The notes beneath the pieces are model-generated. The model saw nothing but the letters and a program-made list of their open reading frames with translations. It searched no databases and was not told the DNA's origin. A DNA stretch of 64,000 nucleotides from contig NZ_JACHGB010000001.1 of the NCBI RefSeq assembly GCF_014202215.1, positions 248,001 through 312,000 on the forward strand, read 5' to 3'. The translations under genes and the position numbers were made by a program. This stretch comes from Quisquiliibacterium transsilvanicum (GTDB taxonomy: Bacteria; Pseudomonadota; Gammaproteobacteria; Burkholderiales; Burkholderiaceae_E). Below, piece after piece: positions 45,181 through 53,935 of the stretch (the first letter of the stretch is position 1; the number at the start of each line of letters is the position of its first letter).

Positions 45181-45788
45181 TGCGGCTCGAAGGCCCGGAG
45201 GTCGTCGGGCGTGTTGATGTTGCGGAACGCGTCCTCGTCGGGGAACTCCACCTCGACGTGCGGCAGCCTGCCGTACCAGGCATCGATCCGGCGCCGCCCG
45301 GTCTCCAGGAAGGTCTCGAGGTGGGCGAGCACGCTCCGATCGACCATCAGGAACACCGGGTGCGTACGGGCGGGCGTGCGGGCCACCGCCACTGGCGAGC
45401 CGGTGGCGTCCATCGCCCCGGCCAGGCGCGCGACCAGGTCGTTCGGCAGGAAGGGCGAGTCGCAGGGAACGGTGACCACGCGGGGCGTGGCTGCGGCGCG
45501 CAGCCCCGCGTGCAGCCCGGCAAGCGGGCCGGCGTGGTCCGGGAGCAGGTCGGTGAGCACCGGATGGCCGAAGGCCCGCCAGCACTCCAGGTTGGCGTTC
45601 GCGCTGACCAGCACGGCGTCCACCTGCGGGCGCATGCGCTCCAGGACATGCGCGGCCATCGGCCGGCCGCGGAAGGGCTGGAGCCCCTTGTCGACGCCCT
45701 GGCCGTCAGCGCTCATCCGGCGCCCGAGGCCTCCGGCAAGCAGCAGGCCGGTGACGGCGCCACCGGAGGGAACGAGAAGTGTGACCAT
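45177..45788 (-). CDS. mobA: Molybdenum cofactor guanylyltransferase
   Basis: 203 aa nucleotidyltransferase that converts Mo-molybdopterin and GTP to molybdopterin guanine dinucleotide. LLLAGGLGRRMSADGQGVDKGLQPF is the GTP-binding loop (LAGGxxxRM...DKG), VTVPCDSPFLP holds the Mg-binding Asp, and FRNINTPDDL is the C-terminal NINTP motif. Starts immediately after the fdhD stop and overlaps moeA. A GTG at residue 12 is a possible alternative start. Confidence 0.92.
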   Translation of the reverse strand: MVTLLVPSGGAVTGLLLAGGLGRRMSADGQGVDKGLQPFRGRPMAAHVLERMRPQVDAVLVSANANLECWRAFGHPVLTDLLPDHAGPLAGLHAGLRAAATPRVVTVPCDSPFLPNDLVARLAGAMDATGSPVAVARTPARTHPVFLMVDRSVLAHLETFLETGRRRIDAWYGRLPHVEVEFPDEDAFRNINTPDDLRAFEPQ

Positions 45789-46670
45789 TCAGGCGAACGC
45801 GCTGGTGGCCGGCGCGCCCAGGAAGCGCGCGGCGCCGGTGAACAGCAGGTAGTGCTTCCCCTGGCAGCGGCCGACCATGGTGATGCCCACCCGCTGAGCG
45901 ATCTCGAAGCCCATCTGCGTGAGCCCGGAGCGCGACAGCAGGAAGGGGATGCCCATCTGCGCGCACTTGATAACCATCTCGGAGGTGAGCCGGCCGGTGG
46001 TGTAGAAGATCTTGTCGTGTCCGCCGGCGCCCTCGAGCCACATCCGCCCGGCGATCGCGTCGACCGCGTTGTGGCGCCCGACGTCCTCGACGAAGGCGAG
46101 GATCTCGCCGCGCGAATCGCCCGCGTTGGAGCAGAGGGCGCAGCCATGCACCGCGCCCGCGACCTTGTAGATCGACTCATGCCGGCGCACGCGGTCCATC
46201 ACCGTGTAGAGTACCTCCTGCGTCAGCCGGGCCTGGGTGGGCAGGCGGATGCCGTCGAGCTCGCCCATCAGGTCGCCGAACACGGTGCCCTGGCCGCAGC
46301 CCGTGGTGACCGTGCGCCGGCCGGTGCGCTCTTCGAGCCGCTCGCCGATGCCGGGTTGCTGCCACAGCGGCGTGCCGGTGTCCTTGAGCAGCCGTGAGGT
46401 CACCGCCACCGAGCCCGTGTCCCAGTCGACCTGCACCGAAGCGAGATCGCAGACGGCGTCCACGATGCGCTGGTTGCGCAGGTAACCCAGCGCGAGGTGT
46501 TCCGGCGCGGCCCCGAGGGTCATCAGCGTGACCAGCTCGCGGCGGTCCAGGTAGAGGGTCAGCGGGTGCTCGCCGGCGATTGCGGTGGGCACTGTGCGCC
46601 CCTCCTCGTCGATGGCGTCGACCGTGTAAGTCAGCGGGCGGGCGTTGTCGGTGAGCTCCAGGAGGGGCAT
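45789..46670 (-). CDS. fdhD: Formate dehydrogenase accessory sulfurtransferase FdhD, variant with a single active-site Cys
   Basis: 293 aa; FdhD passes sulfur from IscS to the molybdenum cofactor of formate dehydrogenase. Start ATG 46670 with AGGAGGGG. Family marks: LGYLRNQRIV, FVEDVGRHNAVDAIAG, FYTTGRLTSEMVIKCAQMGIPFLLSRSGLT and C-terminal GRCQGKHYLLFTG. In E. coli the loop carries CxxC (Cys121, Cys124); here the loop reads TTGCGQGTVFG, so the second Cys is Gly. Additional cysteines are at HGCALC. No formate dehydrogenase genes are in the window. It lies between moaA and mobA. Confidence 0.9.
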   Translation of the reverse strand: MPLLELTDNARPLTYTVDAIDEEGRTVPTAIAGEHPLTLYLDRRELVTLMTLGAAPEHLALGYLRNQRIVDAVCDLASVQVDWDTGSVAVTSRLLKDTGTPLWQQPGIGERLEERTGRRTVTTGCGQGTVFGDLMGELDGIRLPTQARLTQEVLYTVMDRVRRHESIYKVAGAVHGCALCSNAGDSRGEILAFVEDVGRHNAVDAIAGRMWLEGAGGHDKIFYTTGRLTSEMVIKCAQMGIPFLLSRSGLTQMGFEIAQRVGITMVGRCQGKHYLLFTGAARFLGAPATSAFA

Positions 46671-46704
46671 GGTCTGGTCTGTCCTCGCTCTGGGGAGGGG
46701 CGGC

Positions 46705-47808
46705 TCAGCCGCCGATGTAGGACATCTCGATGCGCCGCAGTGTCGCGGTGTCCGCCGAGCGGAGTTCCGAGTACCGGTCGGCGCGCCTGCCCCAGAGCTG
46801 GGCGATCGCACCGGCGATCTCTTCGTCGCTGCGTCCGCCGCGCAACAGGGCGCGCAGGTCGTGCCCGCGCTCGGCGAACAGGCAGGTGTAGAGACGGCCT
46901 TCAGTGGACAGCCGGGCCCGCGTGCAGCCACTGCAGAAGGGCTGGGTGACCGAGGAGATCACGCCGATTTCGCCCGCGCCGTCCAGGTAGCGCCAGCGCT
47001 CGGCGACCTCGCCAGCGTAGTTCGGGTCGGCGGGTTCCAGCGGGAAGTGCTCGCCGATCCGGCGGACCACCTCGGCGCTGGGCAGCACCTCGTCCATCCG
47101 CCAGCCGTTGGAGACGCCCACGTCCATGAACTCGATGAAGCGCAGGATGTGCCCTGTGCCGCGGAAGTGACGCGCCATCGGCAGGATCTGCGCGTCGTTG
47201 ACGCCGCGGCGAACCACCATGTTGACCTTGACTGGGGCGAAACCCGCGCGGGCGGCCGCCTCGACGCCCTCGAGAACGTCGCCGACCGGGAAGTCCACGT
47301 CGTTCATCGCCCGGAAGACGGCGTCGTCCAGCGCATCCAGGCTGACGGTCACCCGCCTGAGCCCTGCATCGCGCAGCGCGCTCGCCTTGCGCGCGAGCAG
47401 CGAGCCGTTGGTGGTCAGGGTGAGGTCGAGCGGCTCGCCGCGCAGCGTGCGCTGCGAAGCCAGCATGCCCACCAGGCGCTCGACGTCCTTGCGCAGCAGC
47501 GGCTCGCCGCCGGTCAGCCGGACCTTCTCGACCCCGTGCGCGATGAAGATCCCGACCAGGCGCAGGATTTCCTCGAAGCTCAGCAGCGAGGACTGCGGAA
47601 GGAAGGCGTAGTCCTTGCCGAACATCGACTTCGGCATGCAGTAGGTGCAGCGGAAATTGCAGCGGTCGGTGACCGAGATCCGCAGGTCGTGCAGCAGCCG
47701 GCCGCGCGTATCGCGCAACTCGCCGGTGGGCGGCTGCAGGAGGGTCGGAACTGACGGAACCGAGGCCGCGTAGCGGCCATCGGCGATGGAAGTGTTGCGC
47801 TCGGTCAT
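46705..47808 (-). CDS. moaA: GTP 3',8-cyclase (molybdenum cofactor synthesis, radical SAM)
   Basis: 367 aa; performs the first step of molybdopterin synthesis, making 3',8-cH2GTP, with MoaC (not in window). Radical SAM cluster motif [15 protein letters not shown]-binding TGGEPLL, second [4Fe-4S] cluster [18 protein letters not shown], and C-terminal YIGG with the essential Gly-Gly. The N-terminal 33 residues are an unconserved leader. TAGACT about 27 nt upstream on the minus strand is a likely -10. Heads moaA-fdhD-mobA-moeA. Confidence 0.94.
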   Translation of the reverse strand: MTERNTSIADGRYAASVPSVPTLLQPPTGELRDTRGRLLHDLRISVTDRCNFRCTYCMPKSMFGKDYAFLPQSSLLSFEEILRLVGIFIAHGVEKVRLTGGEPLLRKDVERLVGMLASQRTLRGEPLDLTLTTNGSLLARKASALRDAGLRRVTVSLDALDDAVFRAMNDVDFPVGDVLEGVEAAARAGFAPVKVNMVVRRGVNDAQILPMARHFRGTGHILRFIEFMDVGVSNGWRMDEVLPSAEVVRRIGEHFPLEPADPNYAGEVAERWRYLDGAGEIGVISSVTQPFCSGCTRARLSTEGRLYTCLFAERGHDLRALLRGGRSDEEIAGAIAQLWGRRADRYSELRSADTATLRRIEMSYIGG

Positions 47809-47884
47809 GGCAGGCCCTTGCTGCGTGGCAGTCTAGCAAAGGGCTCGAACCCTTGGCGCATCAGGGTCTGCGGGCGCATCGGGT

Positions 47885-47913
47885 ACGCCGGGCGCAAGGG
47901 ATGCGCCCGGCGT
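47885..47913. terminator. 12-bp perfect hairpin between rne and moaA
   Basis: ACGCCGGGCGCA (47885-47896) pairs with TGCGCCCGGCGT (47902-47913), loop AGGGA. No T-run follows on the minus strand, so it may stabilise the rne 3' end or act weakly as a terminator. Confidence 0.45.
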
Positions 47914-47966
47914 CCGGGGGCCGCCGGGGCCGGCCGTGGCCGGGCACCGGCGGTGACCCTGGCGGG

Positions 47967-50900
47967 TCAGGCTGCCGGAGGCTGCGTGCCGTCCGTGCCG
48001 TCGGTCTCCACCTGCATCAGCGGCTCCTGCACGACCACCGCACGCGGCTTGCGCTTGCGCACAGGCCGCTGCACCGGGGCGGGTGCGGCGTCCTCGAAGC
48101 TCAGCTGCCGCGACTTGGTCTCGACCCACTCCAGGCCGGCTTGCGCGACGATCGAATCGAGTTCGACCTCGGTGGCCGGAGCCGCAGGAGCCTCCGCGCT
48201 CGCGACGGCGGGCTCACTCCGGGGGGCTGGCGGCTGCGCGGGCGCTTGAGGCTGCGGCGCAAGCGCCTCGGCCTGCTGCGCGGGCGCCAGGGCCTCCTGT
48301 GCAAGCGTCTCGGCCTGCTGGGCGGGCAGCTCGACCGGCGCCTGGGCGACGGCCTCCGGCAGGGCCGGTGCCGGCTCGACGTCAGCGGGTTCCCTGGGAA
48401 GGGACACTGCGACCGACGGGACCGCAGGCAGCTCGGGCTGGGTGCGCACGGCGCGGCGGGGCTGCTCGACTTCAGCAGGAGCCTGGGGCTCGGCTGCGGG
48501 TTGCGCAGCCTGGGGCACGGCGGCCTCCGGCTCGGGCAGCGCCGGCTCCGTCACCGCGGGTTCGACGGGGGCGTAAGCCGCCACCGCATCGGGCGTCACC
48601 GGCTCGGCCGCTTCGCGGGGGGCGGAGGCTTGCGCCATCGCCGGCTGGGCGGGCTCTGCGGCGCCGTCCTGGGCGGTCGCATCACCGTCGGCCTGGGCCT
48701 CGTCCTCGCCGTTCATGCCTTCGCCAGCGCCTGCACCGCGTTCGCCGCCACGACGACCGCGACGACGGCGGCTGCGCGGGCGGCGCGCTTCGTCTTCAGG
48801 ACGTGCGTCCAGATCCAAGTCGGCGGTTTCGAGCGCATCGCCGGTGTCCGTCTTCAGGCTGCGCTCGGCGGCCTGGGCCTCCGGGGCGACCTGGGCCTGC
48901 TCGGGCATGCCGGTTGCGGCATCCGTTGCGAGGCCGCCAGCGATGGCGATGGCGGCAGCGTCCACGGCGGCGGCGTTGTCGCCGGCGGTCTGGGCGCCGC
49001 GGCGGCCACCCTGGCGCCGGCCTTCGCCGGTGCGGCGCTGCTGACCGTCTTCGCGGGTCTCGGCGCCCTCGACGCCTTCGGTGCCCTCGATGCGCGGTTC
49101 GCGCTCACGGCGGCGCTGCCGGCCGTTGCCGCCCTCGGCTGCCTGTCCGTCGGGACGTGTTGCGCCCTCGGGCGCCGGGCTGCGCGGTTCGCGTTGCGGA
49201 CGCTCTTCGCCACTCTTCGCCTCGCGCGGACCGCGATCGTCGCGTCCACCGCGGCCGCCGCGGCCGCGGCCCTCACGGCCTTCGCTGCCTTCACGACCTT
49301 CACGACCTTCACGACCTTCACGACCTTCACCGCCTTCACGGCTGCGGCCGTCGCGTCCGCGTCCGCCGCGGCGCCTGTCGTCGCGGCCCGCCGTGCGGGC
49401 CGGTTCGCTGGACGCCGGGGGCACCAGCGCCGGCTCGGCCTGCGGCACAGGCTGGGCCTGGCCGGCAGTGCCAACGCTCTCGTTGGCGGCGATGCCTCGG
49501 AACAGCCGCAGGATGCGGCCGAACAGCCCCTCTGCGGCCGCTTCCTGCCGGTACGGAGCCGGGCTGGCCGCGGGAGCCGGGGCGGCTTCGGGCGGCGGGG
49601 CGACCGGCGCCGGGGCGACGACCGGAGCGGGCTGGTCGCGGGGCACGCCCGAGACCATCGCTTCCTGGCGCGATTTCGGCGGGGCGAACTTGGAGTCGAG
49701 GTAGCTGCTGTCCTCGGACGGGCCCTCGGCGATCGAGTAGCTGGCGCGGTAGGTGTTGAGCCGCTCGTCGTCGTGGCGCAGGCGGTCCAGGCGGTAGTGC
49801 GGGGTCTCGATGTGCTTGTTCGGGATCAGCACGATCTCGACCTTGAGCCGCGCTTCCATCTTGGCGATCTCGGCGCGCTTCTCGTTGAGCAGGTAGGTGG
49901 CGACGTCCACCGGCACTTGCGCATGCACGGTGGCGGTGTTCTCCTTCATCGCCTCTTCCTGGATCACGCGCAGCACGTGCAGCGCGGAGGACTCGACGTC
50001 GCGGATCACGCCGGTGCCGTTGCAGCGCGGACAGGTGATGTGGGTGCCCTCGTTCAGGGCCGGGCGCAGCCGCTGGCGCGACAGCTCCATCAGGCCGAAG
50101 CGGGAGATCTTGCCGGTCTGGACCCGCGCGCGGTCGTAGTGCAGGGCTTCCTTCAGCCGCTGCTCGACCTCGCGCTGGTTCTTCGAGCTCTCCATGTCGA
50201 TGAAGTCGATGACGATCAGGCCGCCGAGGTCGCGCAGGCGCATCTGACGGGCGGCTTCGTCCGCCGCCTCCAGGTTGGTGCGCAGCGCGGTCTCTTCGAT
50301 GTCGCCGCCCTTGGTGGCGCGCGCCGAGTTGACGTCGATGGCGACCAGCGCCTCGGAGTGGTCGATGACGATCGCGCCGCCGGAGGGCAGGGGCACCACG
50401 CGCGAGTACGCGGTTTCGATCTGGTGTTCGATCTGGAAGCGCGAGAACAGCGGGATGTCGTCGCGGTAGCGCTTCACGCGCACCACGTTGTCGGGCATCA
50501 CGTGGGCCATGAACTGGCGCGCCTGCTCGTACACGTCCTCGGTGTCGATCAGAATCTCGCCGATGTCCGCGGTGAAGTAGTCGCGGATCGCGCGGATGAC
50601 CAGGCTCGACTCCTGGTAGATCAGGAACGCGCCCGGCCCGCTGGTGGCCGCCGACTCGACTGCGCGCCAGAGCTGGAGCAGGTAATTCAGGTCCCACTGG
50701 AGCTCTTCGGCGGTGCGACCGATGCCCGCGGTGCGCGCGATGATGCTCATGCCCGAGGGGAGCTCGAGCTTGTCCATCGTCTCGCGCAGTTCCTGGCGGT
50801 CCTCGCCCTCGATCCTGCGCGACACGCCGCCGCCGCGCGGGTTGTTGGGCATCAGCACCAGGTAGCGGCCGGCCAGCGAGATGAACGTGGTCAGCGCCGC

Positions 50901-51236
50901 GCCCTTGTTGCCGCGCTCTTCCTTGTCGACCTGGACGATGACCTCCTGGCCCTCGGAGATCGCATCCTGGATGCGGGCGCGGCCCACGTCCGAACCGGTC
51001 TTGAAGAAGGCCTTGGAGATCTCCTTGAACGGCAGGAAACCGTGCCGCTCTTCGCCATAGCTGACGAAACAGGCCTCGAGGCTGGGCTCCACCCGGGTGA
51101 TGACGCCCTTGTAGATGTTGCTCTTGCGGGATTCGTGGCCCGCAGACTCGATGTCGATGTCGATCAGCTTCTGGCCATCGACGATGGCGACCCGCAATTC
51201 CTCTGCGTGGGTCGCGTTGAAAAGCATCCGCTTCAT
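47967..51236 (-). CDS. rne: Ribonuclease E
   Basis: 1089-aa endoribonuclease, central to mRNA decay and rRNA/tRNA processing and a membrane-tethered degradosome scaffold. Catalytic half: S1 domain ([27 protein letters not shown]), 5' sensor, DNase I-like domain with [14 protein letters not shown] and [13 protein letters not shown], and Zn-link CPRCNGTG. The C-terminal half (from about 540) is disordered: Arg/Gly/Glu-rich RNA-binding blocks ([29 protein letters not shown] repeats) and long Ala/Pro/Gln stretches. Start ATG 51236 ([21 protein letters not shown]) is the family start; the upstream in-frame ATG adds 13 unconserved residues. The promoter gives a leader of about 480 nt. Confidence 0.94.
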   Translation of the reverse strand: MKRMLFNATHAEELRVAIVDGQKLIDIDIESAGHESRKSNIYKGVITRVEPSLEACFVSYGEERHGFLPFKEISKAFFKTGSDVGRARIQDAISEGQEVIVQVDKEERGNKGAALTTFISLAGRYLVLMPNNPRGGGVSRRIEGEDRQELRETMDKLELPSGMSIIARTAGIGRTAEELQWDLNYLLQLWRAVESAATSGPGAFLIYQESSLVIRAIRDYFTADIGEILIDTEDVYEQARQFMAHVMPDNVVRVKRYRDDIPLFSRFQIEHQIETAYSRVVPLPSGGAIVIDHSEALVAIDVNSARATKGGDIEETALRTNLEAADEAARQMRLRDLGGLIVIDFIDMESSKNQREVEQRLKEALHYDRARVQTGKISRFGLMELSRQRLRPALNEGTHITCPRCNGTGVIRDVESSALHVLRVIQEEAMKENTATVHAQVPVDVATYLLNEKRAEIAKMEARLKVEIVLIPNKHIETPHYRLDRLRHDDERLNTYRASYSIAEGPSEDSSYLDSKFAPPKSRQEAMVSGVPRDQPAPVVAPAPVAPPPEAAPAPAASPAPYRQEAAAEGLFGRILRLFRGIAANESVGTAGQAQPVPQAEPALVPPASSEPARTAGRDDRRRGGRGRDGRSREGGEGREGREGREGREGSEGREGRGRGGRGGRDDRGPREAKSGEERPQREPRSPAPEGATRPDGQAAEGGNGRQRRREREPRIEGTEGVEGAETREDGQQRRTGEGRRQGGRRGAQTAGDNAAAVDAAAIAIAGGLATDAATGMPEQAQVAPEAQAAERSLKTDTGDALETADLDLDARPEDEARRPRSRRRRGRRGGERGAGAGEGMNGEDEAQADGDATAQDGAAEPAQPAMAQASAPREAAEPVTPDAVAAYAPVEPAVTEPALPEPEAAVPQAAQPAAEPQAPAEVEQPRRAVRTQPELPAVPSVAVSLPREPADVEPAPALPEAVAQAPVELPAQQAETLAQEALAPAQQAEALAPQPQAPAQPPAPRSEPAVASAEAPAAPATEVELDSIVAQAGLEWVETKSRQLSFEDAAPAPVQRPVRKRKPRAVVVQEPLMQVETDGTDGTQPPAA
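49270..49341 (-). repeat. 9-bp tandem repeats in the rne scaffold region
   Basis: Eight consecutive 9-bp units; four are exact copies of CCTTCACGA (49288-49323) and the rest differ by 1-4 bases. They encode a Gly-Arg-Glu (REG) tripeptide array in the RNA-binding scaffold, in frame. Confidence 0.8.
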
Positions 51237-51732
51237 TCGTTCAGCTCCAATGCGCAGCAAAGGCACGGCCTGCACAGGCCGGCGGAACGCGCCCGGGATG
51301 GGCGTACGGATGCGAGCAGGGCCCGATCAGCGATCGTCAGGCGATCGATCAGGGGCTCTGGAGACTCTGGGAAGCTCTGGAAGGGTGCGGCCGCCTGACC
51401 CGAAGCCGACGCGCCGGCGGGCGAACGCACACCCGCGAGGGGTGTCGGCGCGCCGTGGGGGCGGGAGCGTGGCGATGGACCGCATTCTTCTGTCGGCTCC
51501 GAAGCCCGCGAGGGCGCCGGCAGTCGTCTTGATCTGACTCGGGATCCGTGTGTTCCGCGCTCCCAGGTAGTGGGAGCCGCGTTCAATGTTCTCGTGTTGC
51601 CTGCGGTCCGCCGTTCTCGGGCCGACGCCGACTCGCCTTCGCGCACTACGCGGGAAAAGGCGCCCGACGCACATTGCGCTCCGGCACAGGCCGGCGGCAC
51701 TCCACTACGGGCAACCTGTAAAGTATAGCAAG
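51237..51732. promoter_or_regulatory. 496-bp rne/rluC divergent region: long rne 5' leader
   Basis: No convincing gene. On the minus strand it is the predicted rne leader (about 480 nt), comparable to the 361-nt E. coli rne leader through which RNase E controls its own mRNA. It contains three CTCTGG hexamers spaced 9-10 nt (51356, 51365, 51375). rluC starts at its right edge; I could not define an rluC promoter. Confidence 0.5.
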
Positions 51733-51751
51733 ATGAATGCTTCGATCACAA
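51722..51751 (-). promoter_or_regulatory. Promoter of rne lying across the rluC start
   Basis: Minus strand: TTGTGA (plus 51746-51751), 18-bp spacer, TATACT (51722-51727). The -35 is inside rluC codons 5-6 and the spacer covers the rluC ATG, so rne initiation and rluC transcription must interfere. Confidence 0.6.
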
Positions 51752-52779
51752 AATCTTCCAGCGCAGCCCCTGCGGGCGGCCCTCCCGCAGCGCGGCCGGC
51801 GGTGCGCATGCTCACAGTCGACGACGATGCCGGCGGTGGCCAGCGGCTGGACAATTTCCTGCTCCGTCATTGCCGCGGGGTGCCCAAGTCCCACATCTAC
51901 CGGCTGATCCGCAGCGGCCAGGTGCGGGTCAACGGCGGGCGCTGCCGTCCGGACGACCGCCTCGACCCGGGCGACGTCGTTCGGGTGCCGCCGGTCTCGG
52001 TGCCAGAGCCGCAGGCGGCCGCGGCCGGACCGGCGCCGGCGGTCGAGTTCCCGGTGCTGCACGAGGATGCGCTCCTGCTGGCGGTCGACAAGCCGGCGGG
52101 CGTGGCGGTGCATGGCGGCAGCGGCGTGGCGCACGGCGTGATCGAGCAGCTGCGCGCTGCGCGCCCGCAGGCGGTCTTCCTCGAGCTCGCCCACCGGCTG
52201 GACCGCGAAACCTCCGGCGTGCTGCTGCTGGGCAAGAAGCGCCGCGCGCTGCTCGATCTGCATGCGCAGCTGCGCGAGCGCCGCACCGACAAGCGCTACC
52301 AGGCCATCGTGGTCGGGCGCTGGCCACTGCGCACCAAGACGATCGAGTTCGCCTTGCACCGCTACCTGACGGCCGAGGGCGAGCGCCGGGTGCGGGTGCA
52401 GGACGGCGGTCAGTCCGCGCTGACGCGGGTGACCGGCCTGCGCCAGTTCGAGCTGGCGGGGCTCGGCATCTTCACGCTGGTGGAGGCGAAGATCGAGACC
52501 GGCCGGACGCACCAGATCAGGGTCCATCTCGCGCATAGCGGGTTTCCGATCGCCGGCGACGAGAAGTATGGCAACTTCGAGCTCAACAAGGCACTCCAGA
52601 AGGCAGGGCACCGACGCATGTATCTGCACGCGCACTCCATCACGATCCGGCATCCCGAGGACGGCAGGCCGCTGCGGCTGGTCGCGCCGGTCCCGGAATC
52701 CTTCGACCGCCTGGTCGCTGCCGGCCGCCCGCTGGCGCGTCCGGCCGGGGAGCCCGGCGAGGCAGGCGGCCAGGGATGA
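51733..52779 (+). CDS. rluC: Ribosomal large subunit pseudouridine synthase C
   Basis: 348 aa; makes pseudouridines 955, 2504 and 2580 in 23S rRNA in E. coli. N-terminal S4 domain (GQRLDNFLLRHCRGVPKSHIYRLIRSGQVRVNGGRC), catalytic motif LAHRLDRETSGVLLLGKKRRAL with the Asp, and GRTHQIRVHLAHSGFPIAGDEKYG. ATG 51733 chosen because residues before it are not conserved. Head of the operon rluC-HAD-Rieske-sppA in which each start overlaps the previous stop. Divergent from rne, as in many proteobacteria. Confidence 0.93.
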   Translation: MNASITKSSSAAPAGGPPAARPAVRMLTVDDDAGGGQRLDNFLLRHCRGVPKSHIYRLIRSGQVRVNGGRCRPDDRLDPGDVVRVPPVSVPEPQAAAAGPAPAVEFPVLHEDALLLAVDKPAGVAVHGGSGVAHGVIEQLRAARPQAVFLELAHRLDRETSGVLLLGKKRRALLDLHAQLRERRTDKRYQAIVVGRWPLRTKTIEFALHRYLTAEGERRVRVQDGGQSALTRVTGLRQFELAGLGIFTLVEAKIETGRTHQIRVHLAHSGFPIAGDEKYGNFELNKALQKAGHRRMYLHAHSITIRHPEDGRPLRLVAPVPESFDRLVAAGRPLARPAGEPGEAGGQG

Positions 52780-53516
52780 GCGCGGGACTTGCACAGGATC
52801 GGGGAAGCGGGGCTGCCGACCGCTTCGAGCTGGTCGTCTTCGACTGGGACGGCACGCTGATCGACTCCACCCACGCCATTGCCGATGCGATCCAGGCCTC
52901 GGCGGCCGATCTCGGGCTGCCCGTGCCGACGCGCGAGCGCGCCAGCCACGTGATCGGGCTCGGGCTGTTCGAGGCGATCCACTACGCGGTGCCGGAGATC
53001 CGCAGGGAGGAGCTGCCGGCGTTCGTCGAACGCTACCGGCGCCACTTCCTGCGCGCGGACGAGCAGCTGCGCGCCTTCGATGGCATCGACGCGCTGCTGG
53101 CCGAGCTCGGCCAGGCCGGCACGGTGCTCGCGGTCGCGACCGGGAAGTCCAGGGCCGGGCTGAACCGTTCGCTGCTGCAGACCGGCTGGGCGCGTCATTT
53201 CGCGACCACGCGCTGCGCGGACGAGGGGGTCCCGAAGCCTGATCCCTGGATGCTCCAGGACATCTGCGAGGAGCTCGGCATCGAGGCCGGGCGTGCAGTG
53301 ATGATCGGCGACACCTCGCACGACCTGCGGATGGCCCGCGCAGCGGGCGCAAGCGCGGTCGCGGTCACCTATGGCGCGCATCCTGTCGAGGAGCTGCTGG
53401 CCTGCGAACCCTCGGCCTGCCTGGACAGCGTGGCGCAGTTGCGGGCATGGCTGCTGCCCCGGCTTGCCGCGCCGGGCGTGCAGGGCGTGCAGCGCGGTTC
53501 CGGGAGCGACGCATGA
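52776..53516 (+). CDS. HAD-superfamily phosphatase (phosphoglycolate phosphatase-like)
   Basis: 246 aa. HAD motif I FDWDGTLIDS (nucleophile first Asp), motif II ATGKSRAGL, motif III KPDP, motif IV MIGDTSHDLRMA. The alpha-helical cap is C1-type as in Gph/PGP. It overlaps the rluC stop by ATGA and is overlapped by the Rieske gene. Likely hydrolyses a small phosphometabolite; substrate unknown. The HAD gene after rluC is conserved in betaproteobacteria. Confidence 0.87.
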   Translation: MSAGLAQDRGSGAADRFELVVFDWDGTLIDSTHAIADAIQASAADLGLPVPTRERASHVIGLGLFEAIHYAVPEIRREELPAFVERYRRHFLRADEQLRAFDGIDALLAELGQAGTVLAVATGKSRAGLNRSLLQTGWARHFATTRCADEGVPKPDPWMLQDICEELGIEAGRAVMIGDTSHDLRMARAAGASAVAVTYGAHPVEELLACEPSACLDSVAQLRAWLLPRLAAPGVQGVQRGSGSDA

Positions 53517-53935
53517 CGTCCCCGCAGTTGCCTGACGCGCCCGGCGGGGTCGAGGCTCCGCCAGGACCCGGTCCCGGCTGGGGCTGGCAGGAGGTCTGCG
53601 TGTCGGAGGCCCTGCGCGACGGGGGCGACGGCGTGCGCTTCACGGTTCCGGTGCCCGGCGCCGAGCCGGCGTCGGCCTTCGCGGTGCGCTTCGAAGGACT
53701 GCCGCGGGTCTACCTGAATCGCTGCAGTCACGTGCCGGTCGAACTGGACTGGCAGGAGGGCAGGTTCTTCGACGACACCGGCCTATACTTGGTCTGCTCG
53801 ACCCACGGTGCCCACTATCGTGCCGGCGACGGAGCCTGCGCCGGCGGCCCATGCCGTGGCCGCCCGCTGGTGGTCCTCCATGCCCGCGAGGCTGGCGGCA
53901 GGGTCTGGGTTGCGATCAGAACCGGAGAGGCTTGA
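53513..53935 (+). CDS. Small Rieske [2Fe-2S] protein
   Basis: 140 aa. Rieske motifs are intact: NRCSHV (CxH) and LVCSTHGAHYRAGDGACAGGPCRGRPL (CxxH plus the loop), 25 residues apart, followed by a C-terminal strand. The N-terminal 25 residues are Pro/Gly-rich. No signal peptide or membrane anchor, so it is a soluble ferredoxin-type Rieske protein rather than a bc1 subunit. ATGA overlap with the HAD gene upstream and TGATG overlap with sppA downstream tie it tightly to the operon. Its redox partner is unknown. Confidence 0.85.
   Translation: MTSPQLPDAPGGVEAPPGPGPGWGWQEVCVSEALRDGGDGVRFTVPVPGAEPASAFAVRFEGLPRVYLNRCSHVPVELDWQEGRFFDDTGLYLVCSTHGAHYRAGDGACAGGPCRGRPLVVLHAREAGGRVWVAIRTGEA

Noticed and set aside
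43645-45852. 735-codon plus-strand frame opposite moeA/mobA
   Set aside because: Overlaps convincing MoeA and MobA on the other strand and shows no family motifs.
47809-47966. Moco riboswitch upstream of moaA
   Set aside because: The 158-bp spacer from rne has one hairpin but I cannot recognise the conserved Moco aptamer, and moaA has a plain -10 with a leader of about 30 nt.
49270-49341. CRISPR-like or intergenic repeat
   Set aside because: In-frame codon repeat inside rne.
47853-51398. 1181-codon plus-strand open frame opposite rne
   Set aside because: Entirely antisense to a well supported RNase E; no motifs, simple-sequence composition.
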